A stretch of 64,000 bases of DNA from NCBI GenBank assembly GCA_016200895.1, contig JACQDX010000005.1, positions 1 to 64,000 on the forward strand. Direction: 5' to 3'. The translations under genes and the position numbers were made by a program. This document shows positions 52,178 through 61,138 of the stretch, one piece after another; positions within the stretch are counted from its first letter, which is position 1, and the number at the start of each line of letters is the position of its first letter. Source of the stretch: Burkholderiales bacterium. GTDB lineage: Bacteria > Pseudomonadota > Gammaproteobacteria > Burkholderiales > Burkholderiaceae_D. The notes under the pieces are model-generated. The model saw only the letters and a program-made list of their open reading frames with translations. It was not told the DNA's origin and made no database searches.

Positions 52178-53647
52178 TTATTGCTGTTTATTCAAGTGTG
52201 AATGGGCTCTGCTATACAGGAAATAAATCACGATCGCGACTGCCATCCAGATAAAGAAGACATGGTAAGTGGTGGCCGACAAATCTTTCAGGATATACAG
52301 GCAGGCCAGTATGCTCATGCCTGGTATCAGGTAAGGGCCGAAAGGCACGCGAAAACCACCAGCACCCTCACCCAGTTTTTGCCTGCGTATGACAGGCACG
52401 GCAACCGACACCACCATGAAAGCGACCAGGGTACCCATGCTGACCATATCCCACAGGAAGGTAGAATCAACCAGACCAGCGACTATACCCACGAGCACGC
52501 AAACCATGATGGTATTACTGACAGGGGTACGTGTGCGGGCATGCACACGCTGGAAAGAACTTGGGATCAAACCGTCTTTACTGATAGCAAACAAAATCCG
52601 GCTTTGTCCATAAATAGTCACCAGAGTCACGCTGAATACCGAGATCACAGCTCCCGCAGACAGGATCAATGCAGGCCAGGCTTTACCTGTGACGTTTTGC
52701 AAGATCACAGCCAGACCGGCTTCCTGGCCTTCAAACATCTTGGCAGGCTGGGCACCAACTGCTGCAACGGCTACCAGCAAATAAAATACAGTCACGACAA
52801 TCAGCGCTGCCATGATGCCCAGAGGCACATTGCGTTTGGGGTCTTTGACTTCAGCACCCGCCGTTGCCACTGTATCCAGGCCAATGAAGGAAAAGAAGAC
52901 TGTGCCAGCAGCTGCGGTTACGCCAGCCATACCGGCCAGGCCCTTGCTGTTGTCGGTATTAAAGAAAGGGGTGAAATGCTCGGCATTGAAACCGGAGAAT
53001 GCCACAATGGCAAAGAAAGTCAGGATCACCAGCTTGATCATGACCATGACTGCATTCACAGTGGCGGATTCCTTGGCACCGCGCAAAAGCAGTATGCAAC
53101 ATATCGCTACCAACACCATGGGTGGTAGATTGAACTGGCCAGCATGAAACTCTACCCCGTTGGCACCTGCCACTATCATGGGTGAGCGCAGCATTTCCGG
53201 TATTTGCCAACCCAGGGCATTGGTCAGGAAATTATTCAGGTAGGCTGACCAGCCTATCGCCGTGGCGCTGGCAGCCAGACCATATTCCAGCAACAGACAA
53301 GCCGCAACGATGAAGGCCCCAAATTCGCCCACAGTGGCATAGGCATAAGAATAAGAAGAACCGGATGCCGGGATACGGGAAGACAACTCGGAATAGCACA
53401 ATGCCGTCAAACCAGCCGTAATCGCGGCGATGATGAAGGACAGGATAACTGAAGGCCCGGCCTTGGGTACTGCTTCCACCATGGTAAAGAAAATACCTGT
53501 ACCAATAGTAGAACCCACGCCTATCATGGTCAGGGAAAACAATCCCAATGAGCGGTGCAGGGCATGGCCCTGATCATCGGTCACCTGTTCGCTATGGTCT
53601 ATGGGTTTGGTGCGGGTCAGTTGTTGACCCAGGCTAACTTGTCTCAA
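52178..53647 (-). CDS. APC-superfamily amino acid permease
   Basis: A 489-residue inner-membrane transporter with 12-13 predicted helices. The first helix has the GSTIGTGIFF motif for substrate binding, preceded by LGLFSLTMIGVG. FSFIGLDTVATAGAEVKDPKRNVPLGI is typical of the cationic amino acid transporter (CAT/YfnA) branch. It imports amino acids by proton symport or exchange; the exact substrate is not clear. It ends 55 bp before the start of creA (same strand) and starts 249 bp from the divergent DUF2946 gene. Confidence 0.93.
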   Translation of the reverse strand: MRQVSLGQQLTRTKPIDHSEQVTDDQGHALHRSLGLFSLTMIGVGSTIGTGIFFTMVEAVPKAGPSVILSFIIAAITAGLTALCYSELSSRIPASGSSYSYAYATVGEFGAFIVAACLLLEYGLAASATAIGWSAYLNNFLTNALGWQIPEMLRSPMIVAGANGVEFHAGQFNLPPMVLVAICCILLLRGAKESATVNAVMVMIKLVILTFFAIVAFSGFNAEHFTPFFNTDNSKGLAGMAGVTAAAGTVFFSFIGLDTVATAGAEVKDPKRNVPLGIMAALIVVTVFYLLVAVAAVGAQPAKMFEGQEAGLAVILQNVTGKAWPALILSAGAVISVFSVTLVTIYGQSRILFAISKDGLIPSSFQRVHARTRTPVSNTIMVCVLVGIVAGLVDSTFLWDMVSMGTLVAFMVVSVAVPVIRRQKLGEGAGGFRVPFGPYLIPGMSILACLYILKDLSATTYHVFFIWMAVAIVIYFLYSRAHSHLNKQQ

Positions 53648-53860
53648 GATCTATCCTTCTGCTTATGCCAAATACCTGTTGAGTAAAGGAGGCTAATGCC
53701 TGACATTGATACAGACACTAATCTGGACATTTAGGTCCAGAAATTGCTGGCGGCCATTGTGTGGTCCCGGCCAGGCTTGCCCCGAAAATCGCCATGATAG
53801 CCCCAAAATTGCCTGCTTTGATGTCAGTTCGCTTATTTTTCCTGACTTCCAACAGCAGAT

Positions 53861-53888
53861 TTGTAGCAGTACAGAACGATGGTACAAT
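53861..53888 (+). promoter_or_regulatory. Sigma-70 promoter predicting a leaderless DUF2946 mRNA
   Basis: TTGTAG at 53861-53866 and TACAAT at 53883-53888 are 16 bp apart. The expected transcription start near 53895 is within two or three bases of the ATG at 53897, and no ribosome binding site precedes that ATG. A leaderless transcript is therefore predicted. Confidence 0.5.
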
Positions 53889-53896
53889 GCCGCCCT

Positions 53897-54277
53897 ATGT
53901 CCGCCCAAGGTTTTTCCCTGTCGTGTTTTCGCCAACTGGTGCGCGCAGTACTGCTTATGTATGTACTGACACTTGGTGTCGCCATGGCATCGTCTGTCGT
54001 GAAAGCTGGCGAGCAGGGCATGAATTTGATCTGTACCAGCACCGGCTATAAATTCATCAAAGCTGATGGCAGTGGCGTCAAAGAAGCTGGCAAGAGCATG
54101 ACGCACTTGCTGGATTGCTCTATGTGTCTGGCGGCGACGTTGCCCGCCAGCTTCCCGCAAACCACGGTTTTTGCAGCACCACACGCCTTATCCTACGCCA
54201 CCCGCTCCATCCCGGCAGCACGCCTGGCGTCGATAGTTGCTGCGCCTCTCCCTGCGCGCGGACCACCTTCCATCTAA
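53897..54277 (+). CDS. DUF2946 family protein
   Basis: About 126 residues from the ATG at 53897. One hydrophobic stretch (FRQLVRAVLLMYVLTLGVAMASSVV) near the start may be a signal or anchor, then a short polar part with TLLDCSMCLAATLPASFP, where a Cys-x2-Cys pair stands out. DUF2946 proteins are typically placed beside TonB receptors or copper genes in proteobacteria, and a TonB receptor follows here after 92 bp. A link to copper or another metal is suggested by context only. The gene appears to be read from a leaderless transcript. Confidence 0.75.
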   Translation: MSAQGFSLSCFRQLVRAVLLMYVLTLGVAMASSVVKAGEQGMNLICTSTGYKFIKADGSGVKEAGKSMTHLLDCSMCLAATLPASFPQTTVFAAPHALSYATRSIPAARLASIVAAPLPARGPPSI

Positions 54278-54369
54278 AAAATCGGTTTAGTTCGAACCTG
54301 CCTTGCTACGCGCATCCACAGGTTTGTTTGCGCATTTGCATGCGCCTTCCAAATTTTTAGATTACTTAT

Positions 54370-56673
54370 ATGCCGTATTCTTTACGCCCTTTGCGCTTGC
54401 GTGCATTGGCAATAGCACTGGCTGCCGCCTTCCCTTTGTTACCAGCGACTGTCTTCGCTACTGAAGCAACAGAAAATGCCACCCAGGCCGAGCGTGTCAT
54501 CATCAATGGCGACAGACCCTCTTCCCTGCCCAAGGAAATACCGACCACCATAGAAGGCATCACCGCCAAGACCATGGAACAGACCATCAATGCCATTGAT
54601 GCAGAAGATGCCCTGAAATACCTGCCCAGCCTGCTGGTGCGCAAACGCTATGTCGGCGATTACAATCATGCTGTGCTGGCGACACGGGCATCGGGCACAG
54701 GTAACAGTGCGCGCTCCATGGTGTATGCCGATGGCATCTTGCTGTCTAACCTGCTGGGTAATGGTGCCAGCTTCACGCCGCGCTGGGGTCTGGTAACTCC
54801 GGAAGAAATCGAGAGAGTGGATGTACTGTATGGCCCCTTTTCTGCTGCCTATGCTGGCAATTCTGCCGGTGCCGTGGTCGACTATGTAACGCGTATGCCC
54901 AAGCAGTTTGAAGCCCATGCCAAACTGGTAGGTTTTAGCGAAAACTTCCAGCAATATGGCACAGACAAGAGCTATAGCGGCAAACAGCTAAGCGCCAGCC
55001 TGGGTGATAAACAGGGTGCGTTTTCCTGGTGGCTGAATGTGAATCAACTTGATAGCGATGGCCACCCTATCGCCTTTGCCAACAAGCTGGCCTCCACTGG
55101 CATCAGCAGCAGCGCAGGCACCGCAGTGACAGGTGCCATTGCCGACAAGAACCCACAAGGACTGGACTGGTGGATACTTGGTGCGACAGGTCAATACCAT
55201 ACCACGCAAGACCATGCCAAGATCAAACTGGCATATGACTATAGCCCGACTTTGCGCGCCAGCTATACCTTTGGCTACTGGCACAATAATATGGACAGCG
55301 GCGTCGAAAGTTATTTGCGTGATGCTGCGGGCAATGCGGTATATAGAGGCGACATCAATATCGCCGGCAAAAAATACACCCTGGCTCCTACCGATATATC
55401 GAACAGCAAAAACCAGCTTGAACATATCACCCATGGCCTTAACCTGAAGAGCAATACCAGGGGCGAGTTTGACTGGGAAGTGGCCGCCAGCCTGTATGAC
55501 TACAGCAAGGATATTGCCCGTGCGCCGACTGTGGCAATCCCGCAGGCAAACGGCGGCGGTAATGGCCGCATTACGGATGGAGTTGGCACAGGCTGGAACA
55601 CGCTGGCATTGAAAGGCATCTGGCGACCAACTGCAGAGCATACGGCAGAATTTGGTTACCAGCGCGAGGCTTATCAGATGCGTACCCTGGTGTCTGATAC
55701 TGATGACTGGATCAACGGCGGCGCGCTCAAGCGCTACTCTGCTTTCCAGGGCAATACCCAATTGCAAAGCCTGTATGCACAAGATGCCTGGCGCATTAAT
55801 CCTCAGTTGAAAGCCATCATCGGTGGCCGCTTTGAGCAATGGCAGGCAGATTGTGGCGCCATCTCAAATGCAAATTCCACTATGCCTTTTGCTGAGCGCA
55901 AGGAAAATTATTTCTCACCCAAAGCAGCAATCGCCTTCAAGGCTAATGATGACTGGACCTTGAAGGCATCAGCAGGACGTGCGGTGCGTATGCCCACGGT
56001 GTCCGAGTTGTACCAGGGTAGTATTTCCACCACTGCCATCGTCAACAATGACCCCAGCCTGAAACCAGAAAAATCCTGGACTATGGAATGGACGGCAGAA
56101 CGGGTACTGAACGACGGCAAAGGCTTTTTGCGCAGCACCCTGTTCCATGAAAGAACCAAAGACGCCCTGTATTCACAAGTGAATACTTTGGTGACACCGA
56201 ATGTGACAAACATCCAGAACATCGATGAAATCCATACGACAGGTCTGGAACTCGCCTATCAGGCCAATGATGTATTTACAAGAGGATTGGACCTGATCGC
56301 CAGCCTGACTTATGCCGACTCTGTTATTAACAGGAACGACAAATTCCCGGCCAGCGTCGGCAAATGGCAGCCGCGTGTCCCTGCCTGGCGCGCCAATTTT
56401 GTGATCAGCTACCGCCCGGATGACAAGCTCAGTACCAGCGTGGGTTTGCGTTACAGCGGCAAGCAATATGGCTCACTCGATAACAGTGACAGCAATGCCT
56501 TTACTTATCAGGGATTTTCCAGCTTTGTGGTCGCTGATGTACGCGTGCGTTATCAATTGGCCAGACAATGGGCGACCTCTGTCGGTATAGATAATCTGAA
56601 CAATAAAAAATACTGGGCCTTTCACCCCTACACACAACGCAGTGTAGTAGGTGAATTGAAGTTTGATTTTTAA
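54370..56673 (+). CDS. TonB-dependent metal- or siderophore-type receptor
   Basis: A 767-residue receptor with signal peptide (LRALAIALAAAFPLLPATVFA), a TonB-box-like stretch (RVIINGDRPS) and plug domain (about 40-175) with ARSMVYADGILL and IERVDVLYGPFSAAYAGNSAGAVVDYVT. The barrel ends NKKYWAFHPYTQRSVVGELKFDF with the C-terminal aromatic. The plug and barrel sizes fit siderophore, heme or metal-chelate uptake. The DUF2946 gene upstream supports a metal, perhaps copper. It ends near the convergent CHMI gene, with GCGCATT/AATGCGCC (56690 and 56719) as a possible shared hairpin. Confidence 0.9.
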   Translation: MPYSLRPLRLRALAIALAAAFPLLPATVFATEATENATQAERVIINGDRPSSLPKEIPTTIEGITAKTMEQTINAIDAEDALKYLPSLLVRKRYVGDYNHAVLATRASGTGNSARSMVYADGILLSNLLGNGASFTPRWGLVTPEEIERVDVLYGPFSAAYAGNSAGAVVDYVTRMPKQFEAHAKLVGFSENFQQYGTDKSYSGKQLSASLGDKQGAFSWWLNVNQLDSDGHPIAFANKLASTGISSSAGTAVTGAIADKNPQGLDWWILGATGQYHTTQDHAKIKLAYDYSPTLRASYTFGYWHNNMDSGVESYLRDAAGNAVYRGDINIAGKKYTLAPTDISNSKNQLEHITHGLNLKSNTRGEFDWEVAASLYDYSKDIARAPTVAIPQANGGGNGRITDGVGTGWNTLALKGIWRPTAEHTAEFGYQREAYQMRTLVSDTDDWINGGALKRYSAFQGNTQLQSLYAQDAWRINPQLKAIIGGRFEQWQADCGAISNANSTMPFAERKENYFSPKAAIAFKANDDWTLKASAGRAVRMPTVSELYQGSISTTAIVNNDPSLKPEKSWTMEWTAERVLNDGKGFLRSTLFHERTKDALYSQVNTLVTPNVTNIQNIDEIHTTGLELAYQANDVFTRGLDLIASLTYADSVINRNDKFPASVGKWQPRVPAWRANFVISYRPDDKLSTSVGLRYSGKQYGSLDNSDSNAFTYQGFSSFVVADVRVRYQLARQWATSVGIDNLNNKKYWAFHPYTQRSVVGELKFDF

Positions 56674-56707
56674 CCTGAGTTAAACAAACAGGCGCATTCT
56701 GGTTTTT

Positions 56708-57067
56708 TCAATTCACCAAATGCGCCTTTGCATAAGTTTCCTTATCGATTTCCAGTACCTCAACACAAAGCTGCACATCCAGCCCTTGCGGCCGGGCGTG
56801 TGCAGCCTGAATGACAGCCAGCACACGTTCTGACAATTCACGCTTTACTTCAGTACTGCGCCCTTTCAATATCACCAGCTTGGCATGCAAAAAAGCACGC
56901 TCAGCAGGTGCTGTACCAATGACGACGTCATCAAAGCAGATTGCCCGGCTCTTGATATCGATTTCCTTGAAATGATTCGTCTCCGCTAAGGAAGTATTAA
57001 TCTGCAAGAGCAATTCTTTGGCTTGCAGGGGCAAATTACTGGAATATTCGACGGTCAGATGAGGCAT
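56708..57067 (-). CDS. 5-carboxymethyl-2-hydroxymuconate isomerase (HpaF-like)
   Basis: A 119-residue protein of the tautomerase superfamily. PHLTVEYSSNL at the start puts the catalytic Pro at position 2; KSRAICFDDVVIGTAPAERAFLHAKLVILKGR and GRSTEVKRELSERVLAVIQ follow. HpaF isomerises CHM to OPET in the homoprotocatechuate pathway. No other hpa gene is in the window, so either it is scattered or it has another tautomerase role. Length and spacing match the family. It stands alone on the minus strand. Confidence 0.88.
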   Translation of the reverse strand: MPHLTVEYSSNLPLQAKELLLQINTSLAETNHFKEIDIKSRAICFDDVVIGTAPAERAFLHAKLVILKGRSTEVKRELSERVLAVIQAAHARPQGLDVQLCVEVLEIDKETYAKAHLVN

Positions 57068-57106
57068 GTTTTTCTTTCAGATTATTTGAGGAAGTGTTGC
57101 TGAATT

Positions 57107-57560
57107 TTATAACTTGACCTGCATGAGCAGATAAGAATTCCTGATGTCAGTTTGCACAAAGCCACAAGATGCATACATGCCTGCCGCTGGGTACGGTAAG
57201 AGAAACTTGTTCAATGCTGCGCTGACGTGCCACATCCAGCGCAGCAAGCATCATAGCCTTGCCGTAGCCTTTGTGCTGATAAGTAGGTAGGAGCGCGATA
57301 CCCAGTTGTGGTGTCTGCTCATCGATATAGTCCAGCCCCAGGCCATCTGGCACCAGGCGCATCCAGCAGGCACCTATGGGATTTTTTTCACCCTCAATGC
57401 TGGCGCGCCCCCAGTTTTCGGCATAGATGCGTACTGCTGGCAGTTGTAGGGTTTCCACCGGGCGCAAGCCTGCGGGCGGCGGGTCCCACAAAGCAATATG
57501 CAGAAAATTCCAGAGCAAGTCCTGATGCTCAGGAAGTAATGGGGAAAAACCTATACTCAT
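57107..57560 (-). pseudogene. GNAT N-acetyltransferase with a frameshifted C-terminus
   Basis: The first 120 residues are a GNAT acetyltransferase. The N-terminus FSPLLPEHQDLLWNFLHIALWDPP fits the family, and YQHKGYGKAMMLAAL is the acetyl-CoA-binding Q/RxxGxG/A loop. After SLTV the frame goes to PSGRHVCILWLCAN and stops at 57147. In another frame AAGMYASCGFVQTDIRNSYLL continues to a stop at 57107, exactly as in the usual MYxxCGF tail. A loss of a base number that is not a multiple of three near 57187 joins the two. As read, it lacks the last beta strand and is probably inactive; a sequencing error is possible. Confidence 0.65.
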
Positions 57561-57661
57561 GGCGGAATAGCAAATTCATTAAGCGAATGCACCATTCTAA
57601 GCAAATACTGGAATTAGTGCATTGCATTGACTTCTGCATGCATTCAGAGATAAATCTGGAG

Positions 57662-58090
57662 TTATGATTTGGATGCAGCTACCACGGCGGAGCTACCGGC
57701 TTTCTTTAATTCTTCTTCAACATTGCAGCCGCCCACATTTTCAGTGTCGAAAATTCTGGGCTCCCATTTGCGTTCCATGAGGGATTCTTTTTTAGCAGTA
57801 ATGTAGTACCGGGTACATGGCTGCACATCCAGCGCCAGGGTCTTCTGGGTTGGTACATGAGAAGTGGAGTGGCTAAGTTGAACCGTAACCAGGTGTTTGC
57901 CTGGTGTTACCTGCACAGGTCCGGTCAGGTAATATGCCTGATCTACTGCAACTATACGCACTGGATATTCATGATTAAGCAAGGGACGATCAGGATTACC
58001 ATTCAAATAAGAAAGCGGAGCCATCTGGCATGCCACAAGCAAAGTCAGGCTCAAGGCTGAAAGTGCAACAACTTTGCTCAAAGACTTCAT
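57662..58090 (-). CDS. Lipoprotein of unknown function
   Basis: A 142-residue lipoprotein; lipobox LLVAC at residues 17-21 after a hydrophobic signal (VVALSALSLTLLVAC). The mature part has NHEYPVRIVAVDQAYYLTGPVQVTPGKHLVTVQLSHS, then LDVQPCTRYYITAKKESLM and a Glu/Lys-rich tail. It resembles small PEGA-like beta domains, in which GKHxV and a Cys-containing strand occur, that sit on the outer-membrane side. Not placed in a named family. A MITE-like element lies 24 bp upstream of its start, which may shape its promoter. Confidence 0.65.
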   Translation of the reverse strand: MKSLSKVVALSALSLTLLVACQMAPLSYLNGNPDRPLLNHEYPVRIVAVDQAYYLTGPVQVTPGKHLVTVQLSHSTSHVPTQKTLALDVQPCTRYYITAKKESLMERKWEPRIFDTENVGGCNVEEELKKAGSSAVVAASKS

Positions 58091-58113
58091 ACCATCCTCA
58101 GTTTTGATTAGTT

Positions 58114-58224
58114 AGGACTTACACAAAATTGTCCCAACAAGGCGCAGCGACGAAGACAGTACTTTAGTACGCGGCTCCTAGGAGAGGAGCTGCAACGCAG
58201 TTGGGGCGGTTTTGCGTAAGTCCT
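58114..58224. mobile_element. MITE-like element, copy 2 (111 bp)
   Basis: Ends match those of copy 1: AGGACTTACACAAAA at 58114 faces its complement ending at 58224. The target duplication is exact, ATTAGTT immediately left (58107-58113) and right (58225-58231). The inner CAGCGACGAAGACAGTACTT block is shared with copy 1, as is GAGCTGCAACGCAG near the right end. The 70-bp insert of copy 1 is missing; a CTCCTAGGAG palindrome occupies its place. No protein is coded. It lies between the lipoprotein gene and marC, filling the only long gap here. Confidence 0.8.
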
Positions 58225-58376
58225 ATTAGTTTCTTAAACGACAAATTAATTGTATATCATGCCTGGACAACCGCCTACCCGTTGAAAGTATCATTTTGTA
58301 GTTGAAACCCTGTACTGGCAGTCGCAGCGACTGAATTTCTGATGCATAATCATTAGCCCATATTCAAGGAGTATTT

Positions 58377-59057
58377 ATGAGCATCACGATGATCATTTTT
58401 TTCAAGGCCCTGATTGTAGTACCAATCACCTTGCTGCCCATTTTGAACCCCATCGCCATTGCTCCAATATTCTTGTCCATGACAGGGCCGATAGAGCCGT
58501 CGCTGGCCAACCGGCTGGCTAAACGCATCGCCCTGAATTGCTTCTTCCTGCTCATGGGTGCCATCTTCATAGGCTCTTATGTGCTGGATTTTTTTGGTAT
58601 TTCCCTGCCCATCGTGCGGGTTGCCGGTGGCATCGTGGTTGCCATGGCAGGCTGGAAATTATTGAATGACCAGGGCCAGGATAGTTTGCGCAACTCTGTG
58701 GCAGCGTCCCATGGTGGCAGCTGGACCAAGGAAGAATTGCGTAGACGCAGTTTTTACCCCTTCAGTTTCCCCCTGACCGTGGGCCCAGGTACTATCGCTG
58801 CCTCGGTCACGCTGGGTACGCAGATGCCGCACAAACCTGTGGACTGGATCATTACCGGTATTGCTTCTTTGGTAGGTGTACTGCTAACCAGTCTGGTGAT
58901 TTATCTGTGTTATCGCTTTGCCCGCAATATGGAAAGAATACTGGGTGATGTCGGTGCGATAGTCTTGCTGCGCTTGTCTGCCTTTATTTTGTTATGCATA
59001 GGCATAGAAATTGGCTGGGCGGGGATTTCTGATTTGCTCGGGGATTTGAAGCACTAG
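58377..59057 (+). CDS. MarC family integral membrane protein
   Basis: A 226-residue protein with six membrane helices, as in the MarC/UPF0056 family: FKALIVVPITLLPILNPIAIAPIFLSMT, LNCFFLLMGAIFIGSYVLDFFGISLPIVRVAGGIVVAMAGWKLL and PFSFPLTVGPGTIAASVTLGT. Despite the name (multiple antibiotic resistance), MarC has no proved resistance role; family members may transport amino acids or other small solutes. It is a single gene with a MITE copy some 150 bp upstream. Start at the ATG at 58377, preceded by AAGGAG. Confidence 0.92.
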   Translation: MSITMIIFFKALIVVPITLLPILNPIAIAPIFLSMTGPIEPSLANRLAKRIALNCFFLLMGAIFIGSYVLDFFGISLPIVRVAGGIVVAMAGWKLLNDQGQDSLRNSVAASHGGSWTKEELRRRSFYPFSFPLTVGPGTIAASVTLGTQMPHKPVDWIITGIASLVGVLLTSLVIYLCYRFARNMERILGDVGAIVLLRLSAFILLCIGIEIGWAGISDLLGDLKH

Positions 59058-59183
59058 GCAATAAAACTCAATACGATTTATGCGCATGACAGGCATAAGC
59101 CTGACCATGTGCTGTTCCAGGAGAGTGGGGATTGATAGCCAGGGATGAAGCAGATCCATCCCTGTGCAGGAACATTCAGCTAC

Positions 59184-59489
59184 TTATTCAGCGTTGGAAA
59201 CCGGCTCATTGAGCATCAGGGCATGTTCGACGATTTCAGTTTCATCGCCAATACGGCTATTCCAGGCGCGCACGAAATATCCCTTCTCAGTCGCTGTCGG
59301 TGCATCGTACCAGATGACCATCAGGGTACCCTTGTGATCATGTATCTTGGCCAATTTGGTAATACATGCGGTATTGCCATCAATATCTGCCAAGCCCATT
59401 GCGTAACCATACACACGGCTCAGTCGCTCTATGCGGTCTGGTTCGGTTTCGCTATTGGTAGCAGAAATTTTTGGGTGGTCCAGATACAT
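59184..59489 (-). CDS. Small hypothetical protein
   Basis: A 101-residue soluble protein without signal peptide or hydrophobic segment. It begins MYLDHPKISATNSETEPDRIERL and has YGYAMGLADIDGNTACITKLAKIHDHKGTLMVIW; the rest is mixed charged residues. I see no known motif. It lies alone on the minus strand between the MarC gene and the spoVR-type gene, with 99 bp to the latter's 3' end. It may be a real single gene, but homology alone could settle it. Confidence 0.5.
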   Translation of the reverse strand: MYLDHPKISATNSETEPDRIERLSRVYGYAMGLADIDGNTACITKLAKIHDHKGTLMVIWYDAPTATEKGYFVRAWNSRIGDETEIVEHALMLNEPVSNAE

Positions 59490-59588
59490 GGTGCGTCTCC
59501 GTCTTCTGATGATCGTTTTTCATTCTAACTGATAGACAGCACAGTCGCTATCGGGATTTAGCCGCACTACTCCAGTAGCTTGAAAAAC

Positions 59589-61130
59589 TCAGGGCCTGTT
59601 GCGTTTTTCCCATTTGCACTCCTGCTTCGCCAACACTTTTGATTCAGGATCGACCGTTTCCAGATAAACATCAAAGCCCCATAATCGCGCCACATGCTTG
59701 AGCATTTCCCCAGTCTGAGGGTTCAAGGGACGGCGCAGGTACTGGGTATGACGCAGAGTCAAAGCCCTGTCACCCTGCATGTCTACTGACCATACCTGAA
59801 TATTGGGCTCGCGGTTGCCAAGATTGTACTGCCCTGCCAGTTGCTCGCGCAGATAGCGATAGCCATGTTCATCATGAATAGCAGAAATCAACAACTTGTC
59901 CTTGCTGTCGTCATCCAATATGGAAAAGAAGTGAAAGTCGCGCATGAGTTTGGGTGACAGGTACTGCGCAATAAAGCTCTCATCCTTGAAATTACGCATG
60001 GCGAATTGCAAAGTCTTTTGCCAGTCAGCACCAGCAAAGTCAGGAAACCATTCGCGGTCTTCTGGCGTCGGGTCTTCACAGATACGACGGATATCGCGCA
60101 TCATGGCAAAGCCCAGGGCATAAGGGTTGATGCCATTGAAATAACGGCTCCCTACTGGCGGCTGATATACAACATTGGTATGGCTTTGTAAAAATTCTAT
60201 CATAAAACCATCGCCCACCACGCCTTCTTCATATAGCTGATGCAAGATGGTGTAATGCCAGAACGTTGCCCAGCCTTCATTCATGACCTGGGTCTGGCGT
60301 TGCGGATAAAAATACTGCGACACCTTGCGGATGATGCGCACGATTTCACGCTGCCAGGGTTCCAGCAAGGGTGAATATTTTTCGATGAAATACAAGAGAT
60401 TTTCTTGCGGCTCTGCCGGGAAACGTTGTTTGGCCAGATTCTCTGGAGCTTCATTGCGGCGCGGAATAGTACGCCACAAGTCATTGACCTGGGACTGCAT
60501 GTACTTTTCCCGTTCTTCCTGCCGCTCCCGTTCTTCAGCAAGGGAAATTCGGGCTGGGCGCTTATACCTGTCCACGCCATAATTTTGCAAAGCATGGCAG
60601 GAATCAATAATCAACTCCACCGCCTCCATGCCATGACGCTGCTCACAATCAGCAATATAATTTTTGGCAAACAGCATGTAATCAATGATGGCTTCGGCAT
60701 CAGTCCAGGTACGGAACAGGTAGTTCCCCTTGAAAAAGGAATTATGTCCGTAGGCCGCATGCGCTATCACAAGAGCCTGCATTGTCAGGCTGTTTTCTTC
60801 CATGAGGTAAGAAATGCAGGGATTGGAATTAATGACTATCTCATAGGCCAGGCCCATTTGCCCGCGTTTATAACTTTTTTCGGTAGATAAAAAATGTTTG
60901 CCGAAAGACCAGTGGTTATAGGATACCGGCATACCTACCGAAGCGTAGGCATCCATCATCTGCTCAGCGGTAATGATCTCCAGCTGATTTGGGTAGGTAT
61001 CGAGGCCAAATTGTTCTGCTACCCGGCGTATTTCTTCATGGGCTTGTTCGATCAGTTCGAAAGTCCATTCCGATTGTTCGGGCAAGGCGCGCTTGTGTTT
61101 TTTCCTGGGGCTGACATGGTCGTTTTCCAT
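59589..61130 (-). CDS. SpoVR family protein
   Basis: A 513-residue cytosolic protein of the SpoVR family (E. coli YcgB). The family signatures are YNHWSFGKHF near the start (about 85-95), CISYLMEENSLTMQALVIAHAAYGHNSFFKGN with its conserved His, and MNEGWATFWHYTILHQLYEEG further on. The function is unknown; it is expressed in stationary phase, and in many proteobacteria it follows prkA and yeaH. The same order and strand appear here, with 8 bp to the DUF444 gene, so the three make one stress-regulated operon. Confidence 0.95.
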   Translation of the reverse strand: MENDHVSPRKKHKRALPEQSEWTFELIEQAHEEIRRVAEQFGLDTYPNQLEIITAEQMMDAYASVGMPVSYNHWSFGKHFLSTEKSYKRGQMGLAYEIVINSNPCISYLMEENSLTMQALVIAHAAYGHNSFFKGNYLFRTWTDAEAIIDYMLFAKNYIADCEQRHGMEAVELIIDSCHALQNYGVDRYKRPARISLAEERERQEEREKYMQSQVNDLWRTIPRRNEAPENLAKQRFPAEPQENLLYFIEKYSPLLEPWQREIVRIIRKVSQYFYPQRQTQVMNEGWATFWHYTILHQLYEEGVVGDGFMIEFLQSHTNVVYQPPVGSRYFNGINPYALGFAMMRDIRRICEDPTPEDREWFPDFAGADWQKTLQFAMRNFKDESFIAQYLSPKLMRDFHFFSILDDDSKDKLLISAIHDEHGYRYLREQLAGQYNLGNREPNIQVWSVDMQGDRALTLRHTQYLRRPLNPQTGEMLKHVARLWGFDVYLETVDPESKVLAKQECKWEKRNRP

Positions 61131-61138
61131 GGATTACC

